A stretch of 40,730 nucleotides of DNA from Flavobacteriales bacterium (GTDB lineage Bacteria > Bacteroidota > Bacteroidia > Flavobacteriales_D > Parvicellaceae), in assembly GCA_024635865.1 (NCBI GenBank), contig JAGXIB010000117.1, forward strand, positions 1-40,730, read 5' to 3'. Shown piece by piece: positions 8,501-17,900 of this stretch. The position numbers were made by a program, and so were the translations under genes. Below the pieces are notes generated by a model, which saw nothing but the letters and a program-made list of their open reading frames with translations, did not search any database and was not told where the DNA came from. Numbering within the stretch: position 1 is the first letter of the stretch; each line of letters begins with the position of its first letter.

Positions 8501-8536
8501 AAAGGCCATTCTTAATAATTAAGAATGGCCTTTTTT
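8501..8536 (+). terminator. Rho-independent terminator after the broken small gene
   Basis: GGCCATTCTTAAT (8504-8516) and ATTAAGAATGGCC (8518-8530) form a perfect 13-base arm pair around one base, flanked by A-run and six T (8531-8536). It ends transcription of the 8037-8480 gene, and that an intact terminator remains supports a once-working gene there. Confidence 0.9.
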
Positions 8537-8560
8537 GTTTCTAAAATAGAGGATTCGTCT

Positions 8561-8617
8561 AGTTCTCGATACAATTTTCTTACGCAAAAGCTTCAGAAAA
8601 CCACTTGAACGGACTAG
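8561..8617 (+). repeat. Palindromic repeat, copy A
   Basis: Begins AGTTCTCGATACAATTTT, ends CACTTGAACGGACTAG, with the centre TTACGCAAAAGCTT. The ends form an imperfect inverted repeat (CGATACAATTTT against AAAACCACTTGAAC). It is nearly identical to copy C. The 357-base gap 8481-8837 holds copies A-C and a terminator and no ORF I can support. Confidence 0.8.
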
Positions 8618-8660
8618 AAACATTTCATTATCTAAAATACAAAACCAAAAAAATCAAATG

Positions 8661-8727
8661 CTAGTCACTTCGAGTGAATAAATGCGGAAATTGTTGCTAA
8701 ACTATTTTTGTATCGATTTGTATCGAG
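8661..8727 (-). repeat. Palindromic repeat, copy B (inverted, different centre)
   Basis: On the minus strand it starts TCTCGATACAAA and ends TTCACTCGAAGTGACTAG, sharing the ends of copies A, C and D but in the opposite orientation and with an unrelated, longer centre in which CGATACAAA occurs twice. It lies between copies A and C. Confidence 0.7.
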
Positions 8728-8741
8728 ATGGAATACGGGGC

Positions 8742-8797
8742 TCTTTTCGATACAATTTTATTACGCAAAAGCTTAAGAAAAACACTCGAACGGACTA
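8742..8797 (+). repeat. Palindromic repeat, copy C
   Basis: Differs from copy A at only a few positions, including the identical centre TTACGCAAAAGCTT and end GAACGGACTA. It lies 40 bases upstream of the GIY-YIG gene. Confidence 0.8.
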
Positions 8798-8837
8798 AGA
8801 ATAGTTTATCTTTAGTAGATAAATAAAACTCCCCACA

Positions 8838-9131
8838 ATGAAGTATTTTTATGTTTACATTCTATTATGTTCCGACAAGACCTTTTATACTGGCTTTACA
8901 TCAAACCTTGACAAAAGAATACAAGAACATAATGATGGGAAACATAAAAATAGCTACACTTATTCCAGAAGACCATTAAGTTTAGAGTTCTTTGCAGAAT
9001 TCTCTACCGTTCAACAAGCTATTTCGTTTGAAAAGCAAATAAAAAGCTGGTCTCAAAAAAAGAAAATTGCTTTAATAAATGAAGAGTTTGATCGTTTACC
9101 AAATCTAGCAAAAAAGCAGTTTAAAAGTTGA
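8838..9131 (+). CDS. GIY-YIG nuclease family protein flanked by palindromic repeats
   Basis: A 97-residue single-domain protein of the UvrC/SLX1-type GIY-YIG fold. The first strand YVYIL is at residues 5-9, the second YTG at 17-19, the conserved arginine in LDKRIQEHN is near 27, and the metal-binding glutamate is in FEKQIKSW (Glu65). All catalytic positions look intact. There is no DNA-targeting domain. It stands alone, with palindromic repeats close on both sides (A, B, C before; D, E after), an arrangement reminiscent of RAYT transposase genes surrounded by REP palindromes. A TATCTTTA box at 8807-8814 may be its -7 element. Role in moving or trimming the repeats is inference. Confidence 0.88.
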   Translation: MKYFYVYILLCSDKTFYTGFTSNLDKRIQEHNDGKHKNSYTYSRRPLSLEFFAEFSTVQQAISFEKQIKSWSQKKKIALINEEFDRLPNLAKKQFKS

Positions 9132-9140
9132 ATTTCGTAG

Positions 9141-9198
9141 CTGTTCTCGATACAATTTTCATCCGTTATCACTCCTTAAAATCACTCGAACTGACTCA
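9141..9198 (+). repeat. Palindromic repeat, copy D
   Basis: Starts GTTCTCGATACAATTTTC and ends AAAATCACTCGAACTGACT, starting 10 bases after the GIY-YIG stop codon. Its outer arms match copies A and C, but its centre differs (ATCCGTTATCACTCC). The ATTTT/AAAAT and TCGA-containing arms can pair. Confidence 0.75.
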
Positions 9199-9223
9199 GA
9201 GTATTATACAATAATTACTTGTG

Positions 9224-9243
9224 CTAGTCAATTCGAGTGAATA
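9224..9243 (-). repeat. Palindromic repeat, partial copy E
   Basis: On the minus strand it reads TTCACTCGAATTGACTAG, the right end of copy B with one change; the CGATACAA end is absent. It lies between copy D and the promoter of the phosphatase gene. Confidence 0.55.
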
Positions 9244-9259
9244 TTTCATTAGTGCTACC

Positions 9260-9289
9260 TTGTTTAAAATAACTATTTCATTATCTTTA
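9260..9289 (+). promoter_or_regulatory. Candidate promoter of the TPR-SpoIIE phosphatase gene
   Basis: TTG at 9260-9262, a 19-base spacer, then TATCTTTA at 9282-9289, one base off TAnnTTTG. The ATG at 9298 lies where the transcript would begin, so the mRNA may be leaderless or almost so. Confidence 0.45.
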
Positions 9290-9297
9290 ATTAACGG

Positions 9298-11040
9298 ATG
9301 AGTGAAACTAAATTAAATATTGACGAAGAAATAAGCAAAGCTTGGGATACTCGATTAATAGATTTAAAGCTGGCTTTTAATTTAGGTTTATCGTTGAAAG
9401 AAAAATCTGAGCAAATTAACTCTGAGAAAGGGCTGGCTGGCGCAAATAAAATTCTTGGTTATTGTTACTGGCGATTCTCAGACTACACCACCTCCTTAAA
9501 ACACTCTTTACTAGCTCTTGACGCCTACAAGTCTTTTGGAGATAAAAGAGGAGAAGCTGATGCTCTCAATAGTATAGGGGCCGTTTATATGTTTCAGGGT
9601 GAAAATAAAAAAAGATTACAATGTAATTTAGATTGTTTAGCTATTCGAGAAGAAATTGGTGATTTAGAAGCTGTTTCAGGATCTCAAAATAACATTGGAG
9701 AAACTTATTTAGAGCTTTCAGATTTTAAAAATGCAACGTTATGGTTTGAAAAGTGTTTAAATAACCCTCATTCTGGAAAAACCAATGTTGCTTGGGTTAA
9801 CTTTAACTTAGGAAAAACAAAAGTTCTGCAAGGCTATCAAGAAGAGGCTATTTCATTTTTTGAAAAAGCATTAACTATTTGCTTATCTATTAACTACGAA
9901 ATACTAATCTCAGAAACTTATTTAGAATTAGGAAATATATTCCTTTCAATTGCGGAACTTGAAAAGGCCAAAGATTCTGCTGAAAAAGGAAAGTTTTCGG
10001 CACAAAGTATTGGAGCAAAAGAAAACATAGAAAAATCATATTTATTGCTATCTAAAATCTACGAAAAAGAAGGTTTTACAGGTGAAGCACTCGACTATTT
10101 TAAAAAATACCATGCTGCACACTCAGATTTATTCAATGAAGAAAAAGAACAACAGATTAAAGATATAAATTATCAATACGAGTTGAATAAAATAAGTAAA
10201 GAAGCAGAAATAGAACGCCTAAAATCTATAGAACTAAAAAGTGCGTATGAAAAGATTGAAACTCAAAATCATTTAATTGAAATAAAAAACAAAGAATTTA
10301 TAGAAAGTGTTACATACGCCAAAGAGATACAATTTGCAGTATTGAATGAGCGTAAAATAATTAAGAAAAATAACTTTGAATCTTTTTTGTTTTACAAACC
10401 AAAAGATATTGTTGGAGGAGACTTTTATTGGTCCGCTAGCTTCAACGACTACACCTATATTCTCGTTGCAGACTGCACAGGTCATGGCGTGCCAGGAGGG
10501 TTCCTAACAATGTTGGGTATTGCTTATTTAAATGAGTTAATTACAGAAGTTAACATAAAGACTCCTAATGAAATTCTAGATGAACTAAGAATAAAAATCA
10601 TTAAAGATCTATCTGGGAAATTTAGTAGTAGAGATGGTATGGACATTTCAGTTGTTAGAATTGAAAATGCAACTAAAAAAATTGAATGGGCTGGAGCTAA
10701 AAATCCATTATGGATAATTAGAAAAAACGCTACTGAAATAGAGGTTGTTCCTGCAAACAGACAATCAATTTGTTATGCTGAAAATTTAACTCCATTTATT
10801 AATCATGAAATACAACTAGCTAAAGGAGACATGATTTATTTATTTACAGATGGTTTTTCTGACCAATTTGGAGGCCCTAGAGGTAAAAAAGTAGGACGCA
10901 AAAATTTCAGAAATATTCTTTTAGAATGTAGAGACAAAACGATACCAGAGCAAAAAGAAACGATAAAAAGAACCTATACTGAATGGAGAGGTTCTTTAGA
11001 ACAAATAGATGACATCTGTATTATAGGCATACGTCTATAG
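9298..11040 (+). CDS. TPR-repeat SpoIIE-type protein phosphatase
   Basis: A 580-residue soluble signalling protein. Residues about 25-290 are tetratricopeptide repeats (for example GEADALNSIGAVYMFQGENK, NNIGETYLELSDFKNA). Residues about 290-345 are a Lys/Glu-rich coiled coil, and residues about 350-580 are a PP2C/SpoIIE serine phosphatase. The metal-binding motifs are intact: GGDFYW from residue 373, DCTGHGVPGG from 392, and DGFSDQFGG near the end. Such proteins usually dephosphorylate anti-sigma-factor antagonists or act in two-component networks; no partner is encoded next door. There is no signal peptide or membrane segment. Its stop codon touches the stop codon of the convergent ctlX gene with no spacer. 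Confidence 0.92.
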   Translation: MSETKLNIDEEISKAWDTRLIDLKLAFNLGLSLKEKSEQINSEKGLAGANKILGYCYWRFSDYTTSLKHSLLALDAYKSFGDKRGEADALNSIGAVYMFQGENKKRLQCNLDCLAIREEIGDLEAVSGSQNNIGETYLELSDFKNATLWFEKCLNNPHSGKTNVAWVNFNLGKTKVLQGYQEEAISFFEKALTICLSINYEILISETYLELGNIFLSIAELEKAKDSAEKGKFSAQSIGAKENIEKSYLLLSKIYEKEGFTGEALDYFKKYHAAHSDLFNEEKEQQIKDINYQYELNKISKEAEIERLKSIELKSAYEKIETQNHLIEIKNKEFIESVTYAKEIQFAVLNERKIIKKNNFESFLFYKPKDIVGGDFYWSASFNDYTYILVADCTGHGVPGGFLTMLGIAYLNELITEVNIKTPNEILDELRIKIIKDLSGKFSSRDGMDISVVRIENATKKIEWAGAKNPLWIIRKNATEIEVVPANRQSICYAENLTPFINHEIQLAKGDMIYLFTDGFSDQFGGPRGKKVGRKNFRNILLECRDKTIPEQKETIKRTYTEWRGSLEQIDDICIIGIRL

Positions 11041-11955
11041 TTAAAAAATTTCGGCAATCATACAACGTGCGCTTCCTCCTCCTATTTTTTCTATTGTAGG
11101 TATAGAAACTTGACAAATATGATCATTAAATTTCTTTAATAACTCTAATTGTCGTTCTGTTAAAGATTCATAAGCAGTCTGAGACAGAACTAAAATAGTT
11201 TCACCAACATTATTTTCTAACTGAATCATATTTCCTGCAAAAGAATTATAAATTTGCTCATTCGTTAACTCAATAACTTCTTTCCCTGATTTAGACAAGG
11301 ATTCTATTACTTGTTTTTTGTCCTCCTCTTTTATCGTTTCCAAACCGATTAGCACATAATCAATTCCTATAGACAGCATCACATTTGTATGATAAATCAA
11401 TTCTTTTTCTTTACCGAAAGCAGTAAATGAAACAGGCTTGTAATTCATATCGATAACTACTTTTTCAAAAAGGTTTTTATCTGTCCTCGGAGAAATAGCA
11501 GCATAAGCAACTTTATTAAAATGGTCAAAAATAATACTTCCTGTACCCTCTAAATAAATTTCGCTTTTTTCGTTTTCGATCGCATAATCTACATGTTTAT
11601 AATTGCGTTCAGAACAAAGATGATCGATTATATCTTGATTTCGTTCTGCTCTTCTATTAGGGATAGCCATAGGGTAAGTATATAGTGTTCCTTCTATACT
11701 CGTAGAAATCCAATTGTTGGGAAATACTGCATCAGGAGTAATGGTATCCTTCTCATCTTCATAAACAATAACATCTACTCCTAAATCGATTAGCTTTTCT
11801 GTCGCTGCTTTAAATTCACTTAATGCTTTTTCCTTTATAACTTTAGCATCATCACTACTTCGTTGTTGAAACTTATTAGACAGAAAAGCTTCTTCATTAA
11901 ACTCAAAATTGGTTGGAGAAACCATTAAGACAGTACTGGTTGTATGTTGACTCAT
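11041..11955 (-). CDS. ctlX: CtlX-like citrulline/arginine guanidino-group hydrolase
   Basis: A 304-residue member of the amidinotransferase/arginine-deiminase superfamily (pentein fold). The start TTSTVLMVSPTNFEFNEEAF matches the CtlX group, described as a citrulline-utilisation hydrolase. Catalytic elements are visible: Asp in PDAVFPNNW, His in YHTNVMLSIG, and the nucleophilic Cys298 in GGGSARCMIAEIF at the very end. It lies 22 bases downstream of the large MG2 lipoprotein gene on the same strand and may be read from its transcript, although no functional link is evident. Distinguishing citrulline hydrolysis from related deimination needs enzyme assay; the family call is firm. Confidence 0.87.
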   Translation of the reverse strand: MSQHTTSTVLMVSPTNFEFNEEAFLSNKFQQRSSDDAKVIKEKALSEFKAATEKLIDLGVDVIVYEDEKDTITPDAVFPNNWISTSIEGTLYTYPMAIPNRRAERNQDIIDHLCSERNYKHVDYAIENEKSEIYLEGTGSIIFDHFNKVAYAAISPRTDKNLFEKVVIDMNYKPVSFTAFGKEKELIYHTNVMLSIGIDYVLIGLETIKEEDKKQVIESLSKSGKEVIELTNEQIYNSFAGNMIQLENNVGETILVLSQTAYESLTERQLELLKKFNDHICQVSIPTIEKIGGGSARCMIAEIF

Positions 11956-11977
11956 TTTTTAAACGATTTTAATAATA

Positions 11978-14900
11978 CTATTTCTTTACCTCAACTCTTA
12001 TTCCTTCGCTGTGCGATGTAAACTCTGGAGCATACATACACTGTATAGAAGTAATTCCGTTAGAGAAGTTTCCTTCTTGACTAGCAATTAAATCATATTC
12101 AAAAACATAAGTTCCTTTACCTACATAATCCATAAAAAAGTTAGTCGACGCATCTTTAGTTGTCTCGTAATAACCTAAGCCATCTTGCCATTTGTATCGT
12201 GAAATTACATTGGTAGGCTCAAATGTCGAAGCTCGCATGTCTTTTAGATGGACATACTCTAAGTTACGATCTGTTTTTAAAACTACCCTCACCTTAACTT
12301 TATCTCCAATTTTTATTGGCGAACTAGCTGTAATAGGCGCTAACACTTTCCCGGTGCTAGAATTACGTTCTATGTATAGCTTTTTAGTCAATGTTAAAGG
12401 CGTCTCGTGAGGAGTTATCTTATCTAAATCTTCGAAATACTGCCAATACAAAGCTCCCCAAGCCACACTATTTTGTTTTTTTGTTATACTTACATTCCCC
12501 ATTTCTGGTTTAATGTCTGAACCACTCCAAGATGTTTTAAAGTAACCTGTCCCTGCTTCTGTTTTAGGAATAGAAACTGTTTTATTCCCTAGCTTAATAA
12601 CAGGTATGTCTGTTTCAGATAAAATGTCCGTTCCTTTTAGTAACAGAGCATAACACGCATCTGCTGTAGCTTTTGTTGTTTTCCAATCAGTTGTTTGTTT
12701 TTGTTTTAGCAACCAAACTTTCATTTCGTTTACACTATTTTGATCGTCGGTTACTTCATCAAATGCTTCTATTAACAATGCTTGAGTTTCTATAGGAGCT
12801 TGATACCAATAATATCCCCCCGATAAATCTTTCCAGTACATTCCCATTTCTTCATTATAAATTGCTCTTTCTTTAATAGAAGCCATAATACCTACTGCTA
12901 CTTCTTTATCTCCTTTTCTTTGAGCAGATAAAGCAATCATACCCTGTGTATAAAGATTAAATTCTAACCAATAAGTTTTAGATTGTTTATAGAAATAATC
13001 ATATGCTTCTTGGTGCTGAGATTTAATTTTTAAATCAAGATAAAAACTACGCGCATACAAATACTGAACAACAAAGTTAGAAATCGTTTGCTTATTCTTA
13101 TAATCAGAAACATGTGTTTTTATGTATTCATAATCCTTATGCATTTGGTTGTCTAAATAAGCAACGCCTTTTATAGCCATAGAACTTTGACTATTATCCT
13201 CAACTCCTAATTGATTTAAATGACCTAAACCAGTAACAATGTGTTGGGTAATGTATCTATTTTCTCGCATCCCATCGAACCAAGGCCAAGCTCCATTATA
13301 GAGTTGCATTTTTTCTAGTTTACGAATGGTTCTTTCTTTTTCGTTTTGCATCTTATTCAAATCAAACAATAAAGCAATTCTTTTTTTACGCTCTTGTTCG
13401 TCCTGTGCATTTAAAACCCAAGGGGTTTCTTCCAATAATAAAGCTTTTAACTCTTGATTTTTTTCTAAGTTAGACAAGAACGCTTCGGAATCATATTGTG
13501 ACCATTGGTCAAATACTCGCTTTATTTTCGGATTTGAATTTGCAATGTTTGAAGCAATTGAATTTGCATAATAACGAGAGAAAGTTTGCTCTGCACATTC
13601 ATAAGGATACTCCATTAAGTAGGGTAAAGCTTGAATTGCATACCAGGCTGGGTTAGAAGTAAACTCTAAGGTTAGCTTATGATTTTCTAATGTTTTAGAA
13701 CCATTACTCTGATTAATAAACTTCTTAAAAGTAAATTTCGTTTCTCCTGCTTTTTTTACTGGTAATGGTAATGACTCCGTCACTAACATTCTATTTGTTA
13801 ATACTGGAACAACCATTTCTTCTCCATCTGTGTGCTTCCCTGCTTCAGCTGAAACTCGATAAGTAATTGCACTGTATCCTTTTGGTATTTCAAGACTCCA
13901 ATTAGCAACAGTACTTTTACCTTTTTCAAGCACTATTTCTTTTATTTTTGAAGTGTTTTTTAATTGAGCATCGATTGGCTGCATAGACAACGCATTAAAT
14001 AACTCTAACTTGACAGTTCCTTTGATATTTTTTTCAGAAAGGTTAACAACTTTACTAGAGAAGCTAAGCCTATCTCCTTCTCTAAAGAAACGAGGAGCAT
14101 TTGGCACCACCATTAATTCTTTCTGAGTCACCAGTTCTTTCTGAGTAGTCCCAATTTTTAGGTCTTTCGTATGAGCTAATGCTAAAAACTTCCACTTTGT
14201 CAGACTTTCTGGTATAGTAAATTTAACAATTACATCTCCATTTTTATTTGTTTCTAGCTGAGGATAAAAGAAAGCCGTTTCGTTAAAATTAGTTCTTGGC
14301 TTTACTGCTTCTTTTCCTGACTTTGACTTTTCATTTAAAACCTCAACATTTTCTTCTCTCGAGTTTATTTTTTGTTCTCCTGGCATTGCATCTTTTTTAG
14401 GAGGAGCTGAAGCTTGATTCCCACCTATAACAGAAGTAACATCATCAGCTTCTTTACTCATAGACTCTTCTAACACCATATCACTGTCCGCAAAAGCAGC
14501 TGACTTAGACATCCTTCGACCTCTATAACCTCCAAACTGATAGCTACTGTATCCAAACCAATTCATACTAGAAAAATCTCGACTATAAAACGAATAATAG
14601 GTATTCCAATCTTCTTGTCTAGTAGTAGAATTCACTCTCACAAAACAAGAGTTATTAAAGCTTCTATTGGAATAAAAGCTTCTATAAATAGAAAGCCCAA
14701 GATAATTGCTAGCAAACTCATCTAAAGAAGCGTCGTACATTGTTGCTAACAATTCTGCTGCAACTTTGTCTCCTTTTGATCCTCTTATTTTAATTTTCCA
14801 CTCTTCTTTTTGTCCAGGTAGTAATTTATTTCTAAAGGACTCAAAAGTAAGGTCTAATGTCTTGTTAGTATAAGGAACACTTATCGTTTTTCTATCCTGT

Positions 14901-17900
14901 ATAAATCGACTATGCTTAGTTGTTGTAAATGAAACATTAAAGTTTCCTCTATGTTTTTCTTTAATAGGAACCTCAATTATACGTTGTTCATTCTTTAACG
15001 TCAATAACTCAGAATACACAACTTCTCCTTGGTGTTCGATTTCATAACTCACCAATAGTTCTTCTTCTGCTGTACCAATAATAAAAGTTGCTTTCTCACC
15101 TGGTTCTCCAGTTATTTTTAAATCGGTTGTCCACCAAGTTTCTTTTGTAGGAATAAACTTAGCATTTGGATCAAAAACGGTAAAGTAACGAATGTCGATG
15201 ACTTCTACCCCAAACTCATCAATTGTATTCGCTTCCAATACATAGCGTCCTATTCCAAGTTTATTTGTTTCTAAATCCAATGAGCGACTTTCTTTTGTAT
15301 CAAAGTTTAATAAAAGTACTTCCGCTCCCTTTTTTAATTTACTAATTTCATTCTCTCTGTCGAACTCATCATAAGGAAATAATTCGTGAAACTTATCCTC
15401 TTCTATTGTCTTAATATCTGGATTTGTCAGCAATGAAGTTCTGTAAATTTGAGTTGGTTCAGTTAATTTTGTTATTTTAATTGATCCTTTAGCATCAACC
15501 AATTTACCATTTAAGTTTGTAGCATTAATAGATAGCTTTTGTTCTACCTCTTTATTTACTTTATTACTAACTCCTACAGTAAAATTCATAGCATTGTAAC
15601 CAACATTAACATAGGAAGTGCTGCTTTGAGTCTCTCCATTGATATCAGTTACTGAAACTTCTACCTGGTAAGAAAAAGTAGGACTATATTTTTTATCGAC
15701 ATTTTCGTCAGCCAACGCATCAAAGTCGATTTTAAACCCTCCATTTTCGTCTGTTTTAGTAATTCCACTTGTTATTTCAATAGAAGCGCTATTTGGAGAA
15801 TACCCCCATCTATACCAACACCAATAAGGAAAACGAGCAGTTCTTGTCACGCTATAATTTACTCTTGCGTCATCTAAAAAATATCCAGCATAAGCTTTAG
15901 CTTTCCCTTCAACAGAAATAGATTGATTTAATTTATAGCTTCCCTCAATAGGCTCAAAATTAACAGTAAACTTTGGGCGCTTATATTCTTCTACCTGTAT
16001 GTACTTTCTGTTTCCATCTTGACTCACAATACTCATGGAACCATTCATTGCCCCTGTTGGAAGTGTAAAGCTCCCTGCAAATGTCCCATATTCGTTAGTT
16101 ACTACATCTAAACTTGCTATCTTTTGATAATTGACATCGTACAACGATACTTCTTGTTTTGACTTTGTAACAATCTGATGATCATTTTTAAAATGCTCTA
16201 GCACAATTCCTTTAAAATAGACCGTTTGTCCAGGTCGGTATATGCCTCTGTCGGTAAAAAAAGTAGTTTGTCTGACTTTTCTATCATTATTAGTCCCTCT
16301 ATCGTACTGGTAAATTGCATTATCCGTATAGTACTCATCATCTCCATTTTTAAAATAGTAGTAGTAATTATATGAATAGTTATTCTTTTTTTGTGGGAAA
16401 ACAGAAGCAATTCCGTTCTCGTTCGATTGATACTTACCTCTTCTTTTTAACTCATAATCTCCTCTGTTATAATCATATGTATATTGATGAATAGTTACTT
16501 TAGGCAATGCTTCTCCCGTTTCTGAGTCTACAACTTTTAAAATCGTTTCATTATCATCATTAGAAGTAACGGAAGTAAAACTAATCTTTGTCACCCAGAA
16601 ATCGGTATAAGTTACAGCGTTGTCTTTTAAAGTAAACTCGTCATTGTCGCTTGCTAAAATATAGTACTTGCCAAATGGGAGGCCTTCTGTATGAAGGTGA
16701 CTTGAATGTCTTTGATAATCATTTTTATTTTCGATGTCTTTAACCCAAGTTCTAACAGCAGGCAGCTTATTTAATGCAATCAACTCTTTGTTGTAAACAT
16801 CGTCCTTTAGTTTATATTCAAAATCCCAATCTACTTTTACAATCTTAAAGTAAACTTGATTTAAGTTCGCGTGTTCAAAAACTAATTTTATTGGCATTTC
16901 TGGACGTTGACTTTTCTCTATATTAAACCCCATTGACTTTGACTCAATTTGAAGCTTTAAAGCTTTACATTCTTTGGCGCCATAGCTTTCTGAAAACTTA
17001 AGTATTGTTGCTTCACAAATTTCTATTGCTTTTTTCTTTTCCCATTGATTTTCTCCTGTTTTAAGATTAAAGGCATCACCTTTCAAGCTATGAAAATGGG
17101 CTATTTCAGACCAAACGGTTGCTATTTCTGCATCATCAGGGTAACTTATCGTTAAATCAGTTAATGCTTTTAAATAAAGCTCTTCCTTTATAGGGTTGTT
17201 AGATTGACTTTTTACAAATCTCAACCTTCTTAAGCTCGTCTCTATAATTCCAGCAATATTTTCTCTCCTTAATTGATGGTTGGTTAACTCTTGATATATT
17301 TTTATGGCGTAGAAATGGTTGGCAGAACTATCTTTAGTCGTTATCTCTAATTTAGAAAAGGTTTTAATATCACTAAAATAACTTTCCTCATTTAACGTAA
17401 AAAAGTCTGCAGGTTTGGTAATGTTATGCTGTGTGTTTTCGAAAAAAGATATTGCCCTGTAGGCTAAAAAATCATAAAGTGTCGGTCTAAACACATCTGT
17501 TTTTTCATAATGATTTAATATGACTTTAAAATCCTGAATTTGTGTATGCTGTAAACTGTCTTTACTAGAAAGAGATGAAGAATACTCCGAAATAGTTTTA
17601 CTCGTTAATGTTTTTAAATCCCATGTTCTTATGTCATCTTCTTTAAAATCTGGCGAATAAGTTCTTCCGTTAATCTTCCATTGGTTTTGTTGATAGTAGT
17701 TCCAATAAGTTTCAGCAGTAATGGAATGAACAATTTGCTTTAAGGGAAATTTAGAAGTGCTCGATATTGTTTGTAATTCATTTAAAGCCTTAACAAAATT
17801 GTCTTCTTCTAAATAGGAATTATATTTCATTTTATGAATCAGCGCCTTTACCAACTGTACCGAATTATCATCTTTAGAAGCATTTTTATAAATCTCTTCT

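Noticed and set aside
8481-9297. CRISPR array
   Set aside because: Repeats are few, differ in orientation and centre, are unevenly spaced and flank a gene; no cas genes are near.
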